64,000 nt of DNA from contig JADJGJ010000002.1 in the NCBI GenBank assembly GCA_016708105.1, positions 558,001-622,000 of the forward strand, read 5' to 3'. The notes under the pieces are model-generated. The model worked only from the letters and a program-made list of their open reading frames with translations. It searched no databases and had not been told where the DNA came from. The stretch comes from Crocinitomicaceae bacterium. Its GTDB lineage: Bacteria > Bacteroidota > Bacteroidia > Flavobacteriales_D > Crocinitomicaceae. The position numbers and the translations under genes are program-made. This document shows positions 52,696 through 62,255 of the stretch, one piece after another (the first letter of the stretch is position 1; every line of letters starts with the position of its first letter).

Positions 52696-55600
52696 ATGAA
52701 AAAACTTTTCGCTTTATTCAGTTTGGTGCTACTGACTTCAGCATCACTGAATGCACAGGTTTCATTTTACGCTGACACCTATTCAGGATGTGCACCTATT
52801 ACCATTAGTTTTACGAATACCAGTGTTGACGGTGTCCATTTTGATTGGTATTTTGGTGATGGAGGTTATGTGTATGATTCTTACAGTGCCGGTCATATTT
52901 ATGCCTACTCAGGTACTTACACTGTATACTTGTATGCCTATGACGCCTCATGGAACTCGGTAGGGTCATATAGTATAGTTCTTAACCTAGGTGGTCAACC
53001 TGATTATTTTAGTGTATCACCATCACCCGCCTGTCCTAATGACTACGTGAATTTTTATATTCCACAACAACCAACGTATTCATATAACTGGGATTTTGGC
53101 GATGGTTCACCAATACAAACTACTTCAGACTATTATACTAATTATACCTACTCAACCATGGGGACATATTACCCTTCAGTGAGCTATTATGATTATAACT
53201 GTGGTACTTCGTACTCTCTTTCTGGAATGATAGAGGTTGATAATTCCAATCCATGGTTTGGTGGATGGCCAAATCTCTTTGTGTCTGAAAATAATATTTG
53301 CCCCGGTTCTTCTGTAAACTTTCAAATTGGTGGCGGTCCTTACCAGAGTATAGAATGGAACTTTGGTGATGGTACTTATGGCTATGATCAATTTGCCGAT
53401 GTTACGTACGCAACCAACGGCACATACAATGTATCCCTAACTTTGATCAATGGCTGTGGAGTAGATACTACGCTCTATACCAACATTACAGTTGATAATT
53501 CTGTTCCGGCTCCATCTGTATCAATTGATGGCCCAACTGAGGTTTGTCCGGGTGAGCAAGTTTACTTCACATCATATGGTCAGCCAAACCTCATGTATAC
53601 TTGGGATTTTGGTGATGGTACTCCTGTTTTGACAACTGATTATTCTTACGTTTATCATGTTTTTGATAATCCCGGGACATATAATATTCAGATGACAGTT
53701 ACCAATTCTTGCGGAAATACAACTACCTCTTTCTACACCGTAAATGCAACAACTAGTGCCCCGGTTTTTGATGCATATCTTCAAATTGACCCACACAATG
53801 TTTGTCCTGGTGATGATTTCAATTACTGGGTTCCTTGGCAATATGATTATTACATCAATTTTGGTGATGGAACATGGGAAACTGAGGGTTACTCACATAG
53901 TTATGATAGCCCGGGATCATATCCAATTTATTGCATGGTACAAAACGCATGCGGAATGACTGCAGAATTTTTTGATACCGTAAACGTGATGAATAATTTA
54001 CCAATTACGCAAAGTCTTTATGCTGGTGCTTCACCAAATGTTGTGTGTCCTGGAGAAGATATTACTTTCTATACGGCTAGTGGATTCTCAAACTATACGT
54101 GGAATTTTGGAGATGGATATTCTGCTTCAACTGCTTTCAGTGATGTAAACCACCCTTATGTGAATTCAGGAACTTACAACGCATCTGTAACTGTTACTAA
54201 CGGATGCGGATATGATACCACACAATATGTAACCATTGACGTTGTAAATAATTTACCGGTTGATCAAATAGATTATATGATTTTTGGTAATCAGGTTTGT
54301 CCGGGCAGTGAAGTGTATATGTCTTTTGATGATGACTATGGGTATGAAGTAGAATGGGATTTTGGTGATGGCTCAGCAACATCTGATGATTTGAATACAT
54401 CACATGTTTATCCTTCTTTAGGAACTTATACGGTTGCACTGTCTGTTACTAACGGTTGCGGTATGGACTCAACAGTATATCAAACAATCACCGTTGCTAA
54501 CGGTCTAACTCCTGACCTTTCTCAAATTGAAGGAGGTATTCAAACTCCGGGCTGTGTGGGTGATTCTTTATATTTTGCAATTAATCCTGCTGGTATTGCT
54601 GATTATTATTGGGATTTTGGTGACGGAAATTCTGGTCCCGCTGATGAATTATTGATTGTTGAAAGCGGTACCTACATGACAGCTTTCCATGCATATAATA
54701 ACCCGGGTACTTACATGGCAACTTTAACCGTTACCAATTCTTGTGGCAATTCTGTTGATTCAACATTTGTAGTTGAAGTGGGTGGATTTGGCAGTGGAAC
54801 ACCGGTTGATGTATTTTTCTGGAGTAATGAATCAACCCCTACTTGTGAAGGACAACCTGTTGGATTTTTTGCAGTAGGTGCCGGAACATATATTTGGGAT
54901 TTTGGCGACGGAACAGGAGAATTAGTTACCTACAGTGCTTTTGAAAATGTTCAACACACCTATGAACATGATGGCGTGTATGCAGTGACTTTGGTTGGAT
55001 TGAATAGTTGTGGTAATTCTGATGAAGCTACTGAGATGATCATTATTCCAAATTCTGATCTTGACGTAATTACTAACACAGTAGCTGATTCTGATTGTGG
55101 TGAAAATAACGGTACTGCAATTGTTACGGCAAGTGGTGGATTAGCACCTTATACCTTCTCATGGACTAACGGTGATGAAGGATATGTTGCGGATAGTTTG
55201 TACAGCGGAATTTATGTTGTAACCGTTACTGATAATAACGGATGCAGCACTGAGGCACTTGCAACGGTTAGCGATGATCAGGGTCCGGTTATTATTCTTG
55301 AAAATATTGTACATAATGAATGTGCCGGTCAAGATAATGGTGTGATTTCAGTTTCAATTTTTGGTGGTGCTCCGCCTTATGATATCTTGTGGTCAAATGG
55401 TGAAACATCTGAAGACATTTATAATCTGGTGGCCGGTCCGTATGAATTATTTATTACCGATGCTAACGGATGTTTCTCGGTTGAAAGTTTTGAAGTGCAA
55501 GAACCGGCTACCACGTATCTTTCTGTAATAACAACTGATGCAGATTGCGGAATGAACAATGGAACTGCAACTGCAGTTATCAATAACGGAACCGGGCCTT

Positions 55601-56793
55601 TCAACTTTATTTGGCCTAACTCAACCGGTTCAAATAATTCAACGATTGGATTGCCTGGCGGGGTGTATGATTTGATGGTAATTGATGGTAACACCTGTTT
55701 AATTGAAGCATCATTTGTAGTGAATGACATGGATGCAACAGTGATCTTAACTGATTCAATTACTGATCCAACTTGTACCGGAACATTGAGTGCTGTTTAT
55801 ATCAATACAATGGGTGGTGTGGCACCGTATACTTACCAATGGTCTAATGGTTCAACTTCTCAGGATTTGACCAATGTTGTGCCGGGTGAATATAGTGTTG
55901 AGGTTACCGGAAACAATGGCTGCAGCGCGTATGAAATTTTCAATATTGAAATGTCAGCACCAGATGAAACAGATATTTGTATCGTAACAGTGGATACAAA
56001 TTACAATTCAAATATTGTTGTTTGGAATCCGGTTGCGTCACCTGATGTTGTATCATATAATATCTATAAAGAAAGTTCGCAAAACGGACTGTACTATCTC
56101 ATCGCAAATCAAAGTGCTGACAGTATCAGCCAGTATAATGATCTTGCTTCAGATGCTGCAATTCGCTCATGGAGATATAAAGTATCAGCGGTAGATGATT
56201 GTGGTAATGAATCTGATTTAAGTGAGCCTCACAAAACCATTCACCTTTCATCTAACCTTGGTGTTGGTGGAGTTGTTAACCTGATTTGGGATCACTATCA
56301 CGGATTCACTTATGACACTTATTATATTTGGCGTTATCACCCATCAACCGGATGGGAGAAAATTGATTCGTTAGGTTCAGATAATATTTCTTATACAGAT
56401 TTGACACCTCCAAGTGATAGTAACTTGGTGTATGTAATTGAAATTTTACCACCTTCAATTTGTACTGCGTCAAAAGTGCAAGATCACAACTCATCACGTT
56501 CTAATAAATCTTCTATCAATATGCCTGAAGAGGAAGAAGAGTTAGGTGTGAATGAAATTGAATCAAACCACTTGAGCATTTATCCAAATCCAACTTCTGG
56601 TTTTGTACAACTTAAATATTCTGATGTAATTCAAGAGGTGCGTGTTTATGATATGTCTGGTCAACTAGTTTTCAGAGCAAATAATAATTCTGAAATTTTA
56701 TCCATTGACTTTGCAGCTTACGCACGTGGTGTTTATACTATTGAGTTATATACTCCAAACGGTATATTGCACAGCAGAATTGTGAAGCAGTAA
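52696..56793 (+). CDS. large T9SS adhesin-like protein with PKD and SprB repeats
   Basis: 1365 residues. Signal peptide at about 1-20 (ending LNAQ). Residues about 20-790 carry nine PKD domains, each with a W(D/N)FGDG-type core and HxYxxxGTYxVxLxVxNxCG-type end. Residues about 790-1090 are four SprB-like repeats (C-GENNGTA-SGG-PYTFSWTNG-VTDNNGCS). Then there is a fibronectin III-like pair (VSYNIYKESS, RSWRYKVSAVDDCGNESDLS), and the signature SKVQDHNSSRSNKSS shared with the protein at 58724. The last 75 residues are a type A T9SS sorting domain (LSIYPNPTSGFVQLKYSD ... VYDMSGQLVF ... GVYTIELYT ... IVKQ). Such proteins act as cell-surface adhesins or gliding-track components in relatives. A strong terminator follows. 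Confidence 0.9.
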   Translation: MKKLFALFSLVLLTSASLNAQVSFYADTYSGCAPITISFTNTSVDGVHFDWYFGDGGYVYDSYSAGHIYAYSGTYTVYLYAYDASWNSVGSYSIVLNLGGQPDYFSVSPSPACPNDYVNFYIPQQPTYSYNWDFGDGSPIQTTSDYYTNYTYSTMGTYYPSVSYYDYNCGTSYSLSGMIEVDNSNPWFGGWPNLFVSENNICPGSSVNFQIGGGPYQSIEWNFGDGTYGYDQFADVTYATNGTYNVSLTLINGCGVDTTLYTNITVDNSVPAPSVSIDGPTEVCPGEQVYFTSYGQPNLMYTWDFGDGTPVLTTDYSYVYHVFDNPGTYNIQMTVTNSCGNTTTSFYTVNATTSAPVFDAYLQIDPHNVCPGDDFNYWVPWQYDYYINFGDGTWETEGYSHSYDSPGSYPIYCMVQNACGMTAEFFDTVNVMNNLPITQSLYAGASPNVVCPGEDITFYTASGFSNYTWNFGDGYSASTAFSDVNHPYVNSGTYNASVTVTNGCGYDTTQYVTIDVVNNLPVDQIDYMIFGNQVCPGSEVYMSFDDDYGYEVEWDFGDGSATSDDLNTSHVYPSLGTYTVALSVTNGCGMDSTVYQTITVANGLTPDLSQIEGGIQTPGCVGDSLYFAINPAGIADYYWDFGDGNSGPADELLIVESGTYMTAFHAYNNPGTYMATLTVTNSCGNSVDSTFVVEVGGFGSGTPVDVFFWSNESTPTCEGQPVGFFAVGAGTYIWDFGDGTGELVTYSAFENVQHTYEHDGVYAVTLVGLNSCGNSDEATEMIIIPNSDLDVITNTVADSDCGENNGTAIVTASGGLAPYTFSWTNGDEGYVADSLYSGIYVVTVTDNNGCSTEALATVSDDQGPVIILENIVHNECAGQDNGVISVSIFGGAPPYDILWSNGETSEDIYNLVAGPYELFITDANGCFSVESFEVQEPATTYLSVITTDADCGMNNGTATAVINNGTGPFNFIWPNSTGSNNSTIGLPGGVYDLMVIDGNTCLIEASFVVNDMDATVILTDSITDPTCTGTLSAVYINTMGGVAPYTYQWSNGSTSQDLTNVVPGEYSVEVTGNNGCSAYEIFNIEMSAPDETDICIVTVDTNYNSNIVVWNPVASPDVVSYNIYKESSQNGLYYLIANQSADSISQYNDLASDAAIRSWRYKVSAVDDCGNESDLSEPHKTIHLSSNLGVGGVVNLIWDHYHGFTYDTYYIWRYHPSTGWEKIDSLGSDNISYTDLTPPSDSNLVYVIEILPPSICTASKVQDHNSSRSNKSSINMPEEEEELGVNEIESNHLSIYPNPTSGFVQLKYSDVIQEVRVYDMSGQLVFRANNNSEILSIDFAAYARGVYTIELYTPNGILHSRIVKQ

Positions 56794-56813
56794 TATTTTG
56801 ATATACAGCATAA

Positions 56814-56846
56814 AACAGCCATCCAATCGGGTGGCTGTTTTTTTTT
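56814..56846 (+). terminator. rho-independent terminator
   Basis: Eleven-pair stem AACAGCCATCC (56814-56824) / GGGTGGCTGTT (56829-56839), loop AATC, one U-G pair, then seven further T. Separates the adhesin from the PAS-LuxR genes. Confidence 0.92.
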
Positions 56847-56892
56847 GTAAAAGATTAAGTTATTTTTGAGTAACACAGTTCAAAAATTCAAC

Positions 56893-57666
56893 ATGAGTAC
56901 AGACCAATTTGTTTTACGCAGCGCTTGCCAGATATGGACTAATCAGAATATGCAGGCCAAACAAATCAGACAGGATATTGATTTTGATTTACAAAAAAAA
57001 TTACTCAATATGCTAAGTGTTGGTGATTATTATGTGTTCATTTTCAATCTCGCTGATCTCAAATTTGATTATGTGTCTGATGACGTTGAACGAGTTTTGG
57101 GTTATAAAGCAGAGGAGTTTACCATGCCGTTTATTCTCTCAAAAATTCATCCTGATGACCGAAATACTTTTGTGAATTTTGAGAATACGGTGATGAATTT
57201 TTTTAAAAAATTACCACAAGATCAATATTTCAATTATAAAATGCGATATGATTATCGTGTGATGCGCAGTGATGGAACATACGCTCGCATTTTGCAACAA
57301 GTAATTACCATCAACTACAGTATTGACGGTGGAGTGATACATACATTTGGTGTACACACGGATATCTCCCATTTGAAAACATCTAATCATACCCGACTTT
57401 CATTTATTGGGTTGAATGGCGCACCTTCATTTTTAGATTATCCGGTTGAAGAATATAAATCAATTTCACCCACAGTAGATTTTACCAAACGCGAACTAGA
57501 TATTCTGAGTTTGATGTGGGAGGGTATGGATACACATGAGATTGCTGCGGCTTTACAAATCAGTTCTGAAACTGTCAAAACAATGCGAAAAAAAATGTTA
57601 GCCAAAACTAATTCTCCTAACGCCGTTTCACTGGTACGTTATGCACTTGAACATGGGGCTATTTAA
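56893..57666 (+). CDS. PAS-LuxR transcriptional regulator, copy 1
   Basis: 257 residues from the ATG at 56893; a TTG at 56866 is less likely. A short N-terminal helix with FVLRSACQIWTNQNMQ is followed by a PAS fold at about residues 45-165 (FIFNLADLKFDYVSDDVERVLGY, SKIHPDDRNTFVNFENTVMNFF, DGTYARILQQVITINYS, HTFGVHTDISHLK). The C-terminal LuxR-type helix-turn-helix (FTKRELDILSLMWEGMDTHEIAAALQISSETVKTMRKKMLAK, about 200-245) binds DNA. There is no receiver domain, so it should respond to a ligand or cofactor in its PAS pocket, or to a partner. It is a close paralogue of the next gene. Confidence 0.88.
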   Translation: MSTDQFVLRSACQIWTNQNMQAKQIRQDIDFDLQKKLLNMLSVGDYYVFIFNLADLKFDYVSDDVERVLGYKAEEFTMPFILSKIHPDDRNTFVNFENTVMNFFKKLPQDQYFNYKMRYDYRVMRSDGTYARILQQVITINYSIDGGVIHTFGVHTDISHLKTSNHTRLSFIGLNGAPSFLDYPVEEYKSISPTVDFTKRELDILSLMWEGMDTHEIAAALQISSETVKTMRKKMLAKTNSPNAVSLVRYALEHGAI

Positions 57667-57822
57667 TTTAGTCAGCTTCCCATCAATTATTTTTTATTTC
57701 ATTCAAAATGCCTATTTATTGAAAGTCATTTATTTGCGATTAAATTGTTGATTGGTGAATTCAATACGTTTGTTTTAGTGAGTTCATACGCTTATATTTG
57801 AATAGAGCACAAGCCTTATATC

Positions 57823-58602
57823 ATGAGTCCACAAAACTTTCTGTTGAAATCAGCCAGTCATATCTGGACAAATCAACACATGCAACAGAGAAGAGTGAGA
57901 CAAGAAATTGATCTGGTCTTACAAAAGAAATTATTAAATCTTCTCAATGTAGGAGAATCATATTACTACATTTTCAATTTACAAGATCTTAAATTTGATT
58001 TTGTTTCAGATGAAATAATTCATGTACTGGGTTATGCGCCTGATGAGTTTACCATGGAATTAGGGTTGTCAATCATTCACCTTGACGATCAACCAAAATT
58101 CATCAATTTTGAAAATACGGTGATGAATTTTTTCAAAGAATTACCACCTGAAAAATACTTTAAATACAAAGTAAGGTATGATTATCGCATGCGTAGGAAA
58201 GACGGAAACTATATTCGCATACTGCAACAGGTAATCACTATTAATTATAGTTTGGATGGTGGCGTGATACATACCTTTGGTGTGCACACAGATATTTCTC
58301 ATCTGAAAACAAGTAACCACATGAGTCTCTCACTCATTGGGCTTGATGGAGAACCTTCATTCATTGATTATCCGGTTGAAGCATACAAAGAAAACAATCA
58401 AAAGAAAACTGCGTCATTCACTAAGCGTGAACGTGATATTCTGAGCCATATCTGGGAAGGCAAAGACAATAAACAAATAGGAAGTGATTTAAACATAAGT
58501 CCTGAAACGGTAAAAACTATTCGCAAGAATATGATGGCAAAAACCGGCGCAAAAAGTACTATTGCTTTAATAAGACTTGCACTTGAACACGGCGCAATCT
58601 GA
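57823..58602 (+). CDS. PAS-LuxR transcriptional regulator, copy 2
   Basis: 259 residues. Same layout as copy 1 throughout: FLLKSASHIWTNQHMQ at the N-terminus, PAS domain (IFNLQDLKFDFVSDEIIHVLGY, KDGNYIRILQQVITINYS, HTFGVHTDISHLKTSNH) and LuxR HTH (FTKRERDILSHIWEGKDNKQIGSDLNISPETVKTIRKNM). The two are tandem duplicates, separated by 156 AT-rich bases that may hold a promoter, and copy 2 has its own terminator. Differences concentrate in the HTH, so they probably read different DNA sites. Flanked on both sides by large T9SS adhesin-like genes, which are candidate targets. Confidence 0.88.
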   Translation: MSPQNFLLKSASHIWTNQHMQQRRVRQEIDLVLQKKLLNLLNVGESYYYIFNLQDLKFDFVSDEIIHVLGYAPDEFTMELGLSIIHLDDQPKFINFENTVMNFFKELPPEKYFKYKVRYDYRMRRKDGNYIRILQQVITINYSLDGGVIHTFGVHTDISHLKTSNHMSLSLIGLDGEPSFIDYPVEAYKENNQKKTASFTKRERDILSHIWEGKDNKQIGSDLNISPETVKTIRKNMMAKTGAKSTIALIRLALEHGAI

Positions 58603-58622
58603 TGAACAGGGTTTTTAATTTC

Positions 58623-58647
58623 ATACCCATTTTGGGGTATTTTTTTT
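58623..58647 (+). terminator. terminator after PAS-LuxR copy 2
   Basis: Stem ATACCC (58623-58628) / GGGTAT (58635-58640) with loop ATTTTG, followed by seven T. Short stem, moderate strength. Confidence 0.7.
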
Positions 58648-58723
58648 CAAATTGATCTGGCATAGCTTTGCCTAAATACTTTTTGCTATATAGCTAAGTT
58701 CAATTTTGATTTAACCTGAATAT

Positions 58724-61700
58724 ATGAAAACACACCCTTTGTGTTATAAAAAGCTGGCCCTCATGTTGCCGGCTTTTTTATTTTGTTCCCTTGTTTTTTC
58801 TCAGACGTTTACGAATGAGTTCCATGACTTTAATGATAATCAGGTGCCGGCTGGATGGACATTTTATGCTTCCAATGCAACATTATCCGGCGGTTATATC
58901 GGTGCTTTCGTGAGTTCCGGAGATGCGCAACTTACAAAAACAGGAGTTATGCCAGGCTGCACGGATAGCGTTGCAATAGAGTGGGAAGGATCTATTCGCT
59001 ATAACTATTGGGGATGTCGGACTCTCTTGGAAGTATCCCTTGGTGACACGCTCTTTGATTTTTGGCACGAGTATAAAGAGTACTTCTGGGGTAATACTAA
59101 CAAATCTTTCATTCATTTCCCAAACAACAACATTACTGTTTCTACTCATACCGTTGCTGCTGATTTTTCAGATTTTCATTATAAAGTAGTTTTTACCCAT
59201 GATTCAATTTATTTTCAGACTCGGAGAATTTCGGATAATGTTTTGGTTCAAAATCATGGTATTGATCCACAGGCCTTTTATCCAAATTATGCTTTAGATA
59301 GTATCTCTCAGATAAAGTTCTATTGTCAAACGGGCACCGACTGGAGTATTTTCTTGGACAACGTCAGCATCCAATTCTACCAAAAAACCCCATACACCGG
59401 CAGTGAAACCGTCACTGTTTGTTCAGGTGAATCATACACTTTTCCTGATGAATATTTTGAATCAAATATTACCGGTACAGTAAATCACACGAGTATTTTG
59501 CAAGGGCAATTTGGATGTGACAGCACGATAAATACTACTGTTAATGTTATACCTTCCTATAATCTGACTGAGAATATTTTTATCTGTTCAGGTAGTGATT
59601 ATTTATATCCTGATGGTTTTTCACAAACCAATATCACCGCCCCGGAAAATCATATTAGTTCTCTTATTGCCCTGAATGGGTGTGATAGTATTATTACTAC
59701 AAACATCAGTATACATCCTGAGTATAATTTGAGTGAATCTTTCAGTGTTTGTTCGGGTGCTTCGTATACTTACCCTGACGGAACCAGTTCAACCAATATC
59801 ATTTCATCTGAATCACACGTGAGTAATTTAACTACTATCAATGGTTGTGACAGTATCATTACAACAAACATTTCAGTTGATCCTGTTTTTGCCCTTAGTG
59901 AGAATTTCGTCATCTGTTCAGGTGATTCATATACATATCCTGATGGTAGTTCAGAAACTAATATCACATCATCAACTTCACATGCGAGTAATCTTACAAC
60001 AATTGAAGGTTGTGACAGTGTGATCACAACAAATCTTTCTGTTATGCCGGTATACAATTTTTCAGAGAATGCTAATGTGTGTTCAGGTAACAACTATCTT
60101 TTTCCGGATGGAACACTGGCAATTAATATTAGTGCAGACATGACTCATGTAAGTAATCTCACCAGTATTTCAGGGTGTGATAGTGTCATTACAACAAATA
60201 TAACATTGGTGGCAGATCCGGTAGTGACTATTAATTTTACGACGTCTGCTTTTTGTGAAAATGACGGAATGATTTCACTTGTTTCAAATGCAAGTCCGGC
60301 CGGAGGATTTTGGTCAGGCACAGGTGTGAATACCGGTTCATCAACGTTTGATCCATCACTTGCCGGCCCCGGTGCACATACATTGACATATACTTTTTAT
60401 AATTCTGACGGCTGTTCTGGTTCATCATCATTTCTTGTAGAAGTAAACGAAGTACCGCAATTAAATGTCACCACAACTGATGCAGGTTGCGGAGAAGAAA
60501 ACGGAACAGCGTCTGTGAGCATTAGTGGCGGCGCATCACCTTATGACATCTACTGGACAACAGGAGAATCAACGAACAGTATTGATAGTTTGGCGGCAGG
60601 GACATATCTTGTCACGGTAACCGATGACAATAATTGCCAGGCCTCGTATCCTGCCATGGTATCATCAACAGGTATTAGCATTAGTGGAACAGTTATACCT
60701 GTCACGTGTGCAGGTGGTAATGATGGTGCAATTGATGCGTTGATTACTGCTTCATCCGGGGTACAATCTATTCAATGGTTAACTGGTCAAACATCTGAAG
60801 ATATTTCAGGATTAACTGCAGGATACTATGAAGTAACCGCAGTGTCTAATAATGGATGCACAGCAGTAGCCATGTTTCAAGTGACTGCATCTTCAACTTT
60901 TAGTTTTATTAATTCATCTGTCAACGCAACGTGCGGGTTGAATGACGGCTCCGCATCATGTATTGTGTCTGGCGGAACAGCACCTTATGAGTATCAATGG
61001 TTTGAAAGTGTTTCAGGTTTGCCGGTTGGAATAAACAGTGCTAATCTAACAGGTGTTGAAGCAGGTGCATATCATGTGCTTATTACTGATGACAACGGGT
61101 GTTCATCTATTCAAAATATTGTTATCAATAATGCAGGAGGACCTGAAATAATAATTAATTCAATCATCCCGGCAACTTGTTTGAATAATGGAGCAATTAA
61201 TATTTCAATTCAATCTGATTTTGTCATTAGTTCTATTCTTTGGAGCAATGGAGCAACAACAGAAAACATCAACGCACTTGCTCCGGGATATTATAGTGTA
61301 GAAATTACAGATGAAAACGGGTGCGTTGGAATGGCAGGCGCAGAGGTGAATTCATTAGTGCCTGAGTTTATTCCTATTTGTCTTGTAACCGTTGACACAC
61401 TTACTAATACCAATTTGCTGGTGTGGGAAAAACCTGCTTCAACTGACATTGACTATTTCAATATTTATAGAGAAACATCTGTTGCCGGAATTTATCAGTG
61501 GATTGCTTCAGTTCCTTATTCCAATGAATCTATTTATTCTGACCCATTTGCATCACCTGCAGTAAGATCATGGAGATATAAAATTTCAGCCGTCAATACA
61601 TGCGGTGAAGAATCTATGCTAAGTGATTTTCATAAAACCATTCATCTTACCATAGATTTAGGTATTGGTAATACCATCAATTTACATTGGGATGAGTATG

Positions 61701-62185
61701 TAGGATTTGCTTTTGGTACATACGATCTTTACCGCTACACCAATGCTAACGGGTGGGAATTAATTCAGAGCCTGCCTTCAACCAATTTCTCTTATACAGA
61801 TAATCCTTCACCTATGGGTGGCTTGGATTATTTTATCAGCGTGACACCACCGGTAACTTGTACATCATCTAACAAAGTGCAGGATCATAATTCATCACGA
61901 TCTAATAAAACATCATCAGTCATTGGAGATTATTTTGGATTTGAAGAAAATGTTAGTTCATCATTAAGTATTTATCCGAATCCTACTAACCATTTAGTTA
62001 GCGTGAGCAGTGATGATGAGATTACTGAAATTGTTGTGTACGATATGAGTGGTCAGGAAGTCTATCGAGCTCAACCTAATACAAATCATTATACGTTTAA
62101 CTGCGCGTATTTTGCTGATGGTGTATATACCGTCAAGGTTAAAACAACATCAGGATTTTCCATAAGCAAACTCATTAAGCAGTAA
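58724..62185 (+). CDS. large T9SS adhesin-like protein with 55-residue Cys repeats and SprB repeats
   Basis: 1153 residues. Signal peptide at about 1-26 (ending VFSQ). Residues about 30-220 resemble a concanavalin/lectin-like beta domain (NEFHDFNDNQVPAGWTFYAS; VAIEWEGSIRYNYWG). Then come five near-identical repeats of 55 residues (about 225-495) of the form CSGxSYTYPDGxSxTNI...GCDSxITTNIS. Next are four SprB-like repeats (about 580-870), a fibronectin III-like pair (FNIYRETS, RSWRYKISAVNTCGEES), the shared motif SNKVQDHNSSRSNKTSS and a type A T9SS sorting domain (LSIYPNPTNHLVSVSSDD ... KLIKQ). The C-terminal 250-300 residues are clearly homologous to the adhesin at 52696, while the N-terminal parts differ. 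Confidence 0.9.
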   Translation: MKTHPLCYKKLALMLPAFLFCSLVFSQTFTNEFHDFNDNQVPAGWTFYASNATLSGGYIGAFVSSGDAQLTKTGVMPGCTDSVAIEWEGSIRYNYWGCRTLLEVSLGDTLFDFWHEYKEYFWGNTNKSFIHFPNNNITVSTHTVAADFSDFHYKVVFTHDSIYFQTRRISDNVLVQNHGIDPQAFYPNYALDSISQIKFYCQTGTDWSIFLDNVSIQFYQKTPYTGSETVTVCSGESYTFPDEYFESNITGTVNHTSILQGQFGCDSTINTTVNVIPSYNLTENIFICSGSDYLYPDGFSQTNITAPENHISSLIALNGCDSIITTNISIHPEYNLSESFSVCSGASYTYPDGTSSTNIISSESHVSNLTTINGCDSIITTNISVDPVFALSENFVICSGDSYTYPDGSSETNITSSTSHASNLTTIEGCDSVITTNLSVMPVYNFSENANVCSGNNYLFPDGTLAINISADMTHVSNLTSISGCDSVITTNITLVADPVVTINFTTSAFCENDGMISLVSNASPAGGFWSGTGVNTGSSTFDPSLAGPGAHTLTYTFYNSDGCSGSSSFLVEVNEVPQLNVTTTDAGCGEENGTASVSISGGASPYDIYWTTGESTNSIDSLAAGTYLVTVTDDNNCQASYPAMVSSTGISISGTVIPVTCAGGNDGAIDALITASSGVQSIQWLTGQTSEDISGLTAGYYEVTAVSNNGCTAVAMFQVTASSTFSFINSSVNATCGLNDGSASCIVSGGTAPYEYQWFESVSGLPVGINSANLTGVEAGAYHVLITDDNGCSSIQNIVINNAGGPEIIINSIIPATCLNNGAINISIQSDFVISSILWSNGATTENINALAPGYYSVEITDENGCVGMAGAEVNSLVPEFIPICLVTVDTLTNTNLLVWEKPASTDIDYFNIYRETSVAGIYQWIASVPYSNESIYSDPFASPAVRSWRYKISAVNTCGEESMLSDFHKTIHLTIDLGIGNTINLHWDEYVGFAFGTYDLYRYTNANGWELIQSLPSTNFSYTDNPSPMGGLDYFISVTPPVTCTSSNKVQDHNSSRSNKTSSVIGDYFGFEENVSSSLSIYPNPTNHLVSVSSDDEITEIVVYDMSGQEVYRAQPNTNHYTFNCAYFADGVYTVKVKTTSGFSISKLIKQ

Positions 62186-62212
62186 TTGATTAACTTTGTT
62201 TTCTGAAAAGTG

Positions 62213-62242
62213 AAAGGGAGGATATTTTTTCCTCCCTTTTTA
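62213..62242 (+). terminator. terminator just before the SpoIIE gene
   Basis: Perfect ten-pair stem AAAGGGAGGA (62213-62222) / TCCTCCCTTT (62230-62239), loop of seven, then TTATTG. The next gene starts only about 14 bases later. Confidence 0.85.
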
Positions 62243-62255
62243 TTGATGAAAACCT

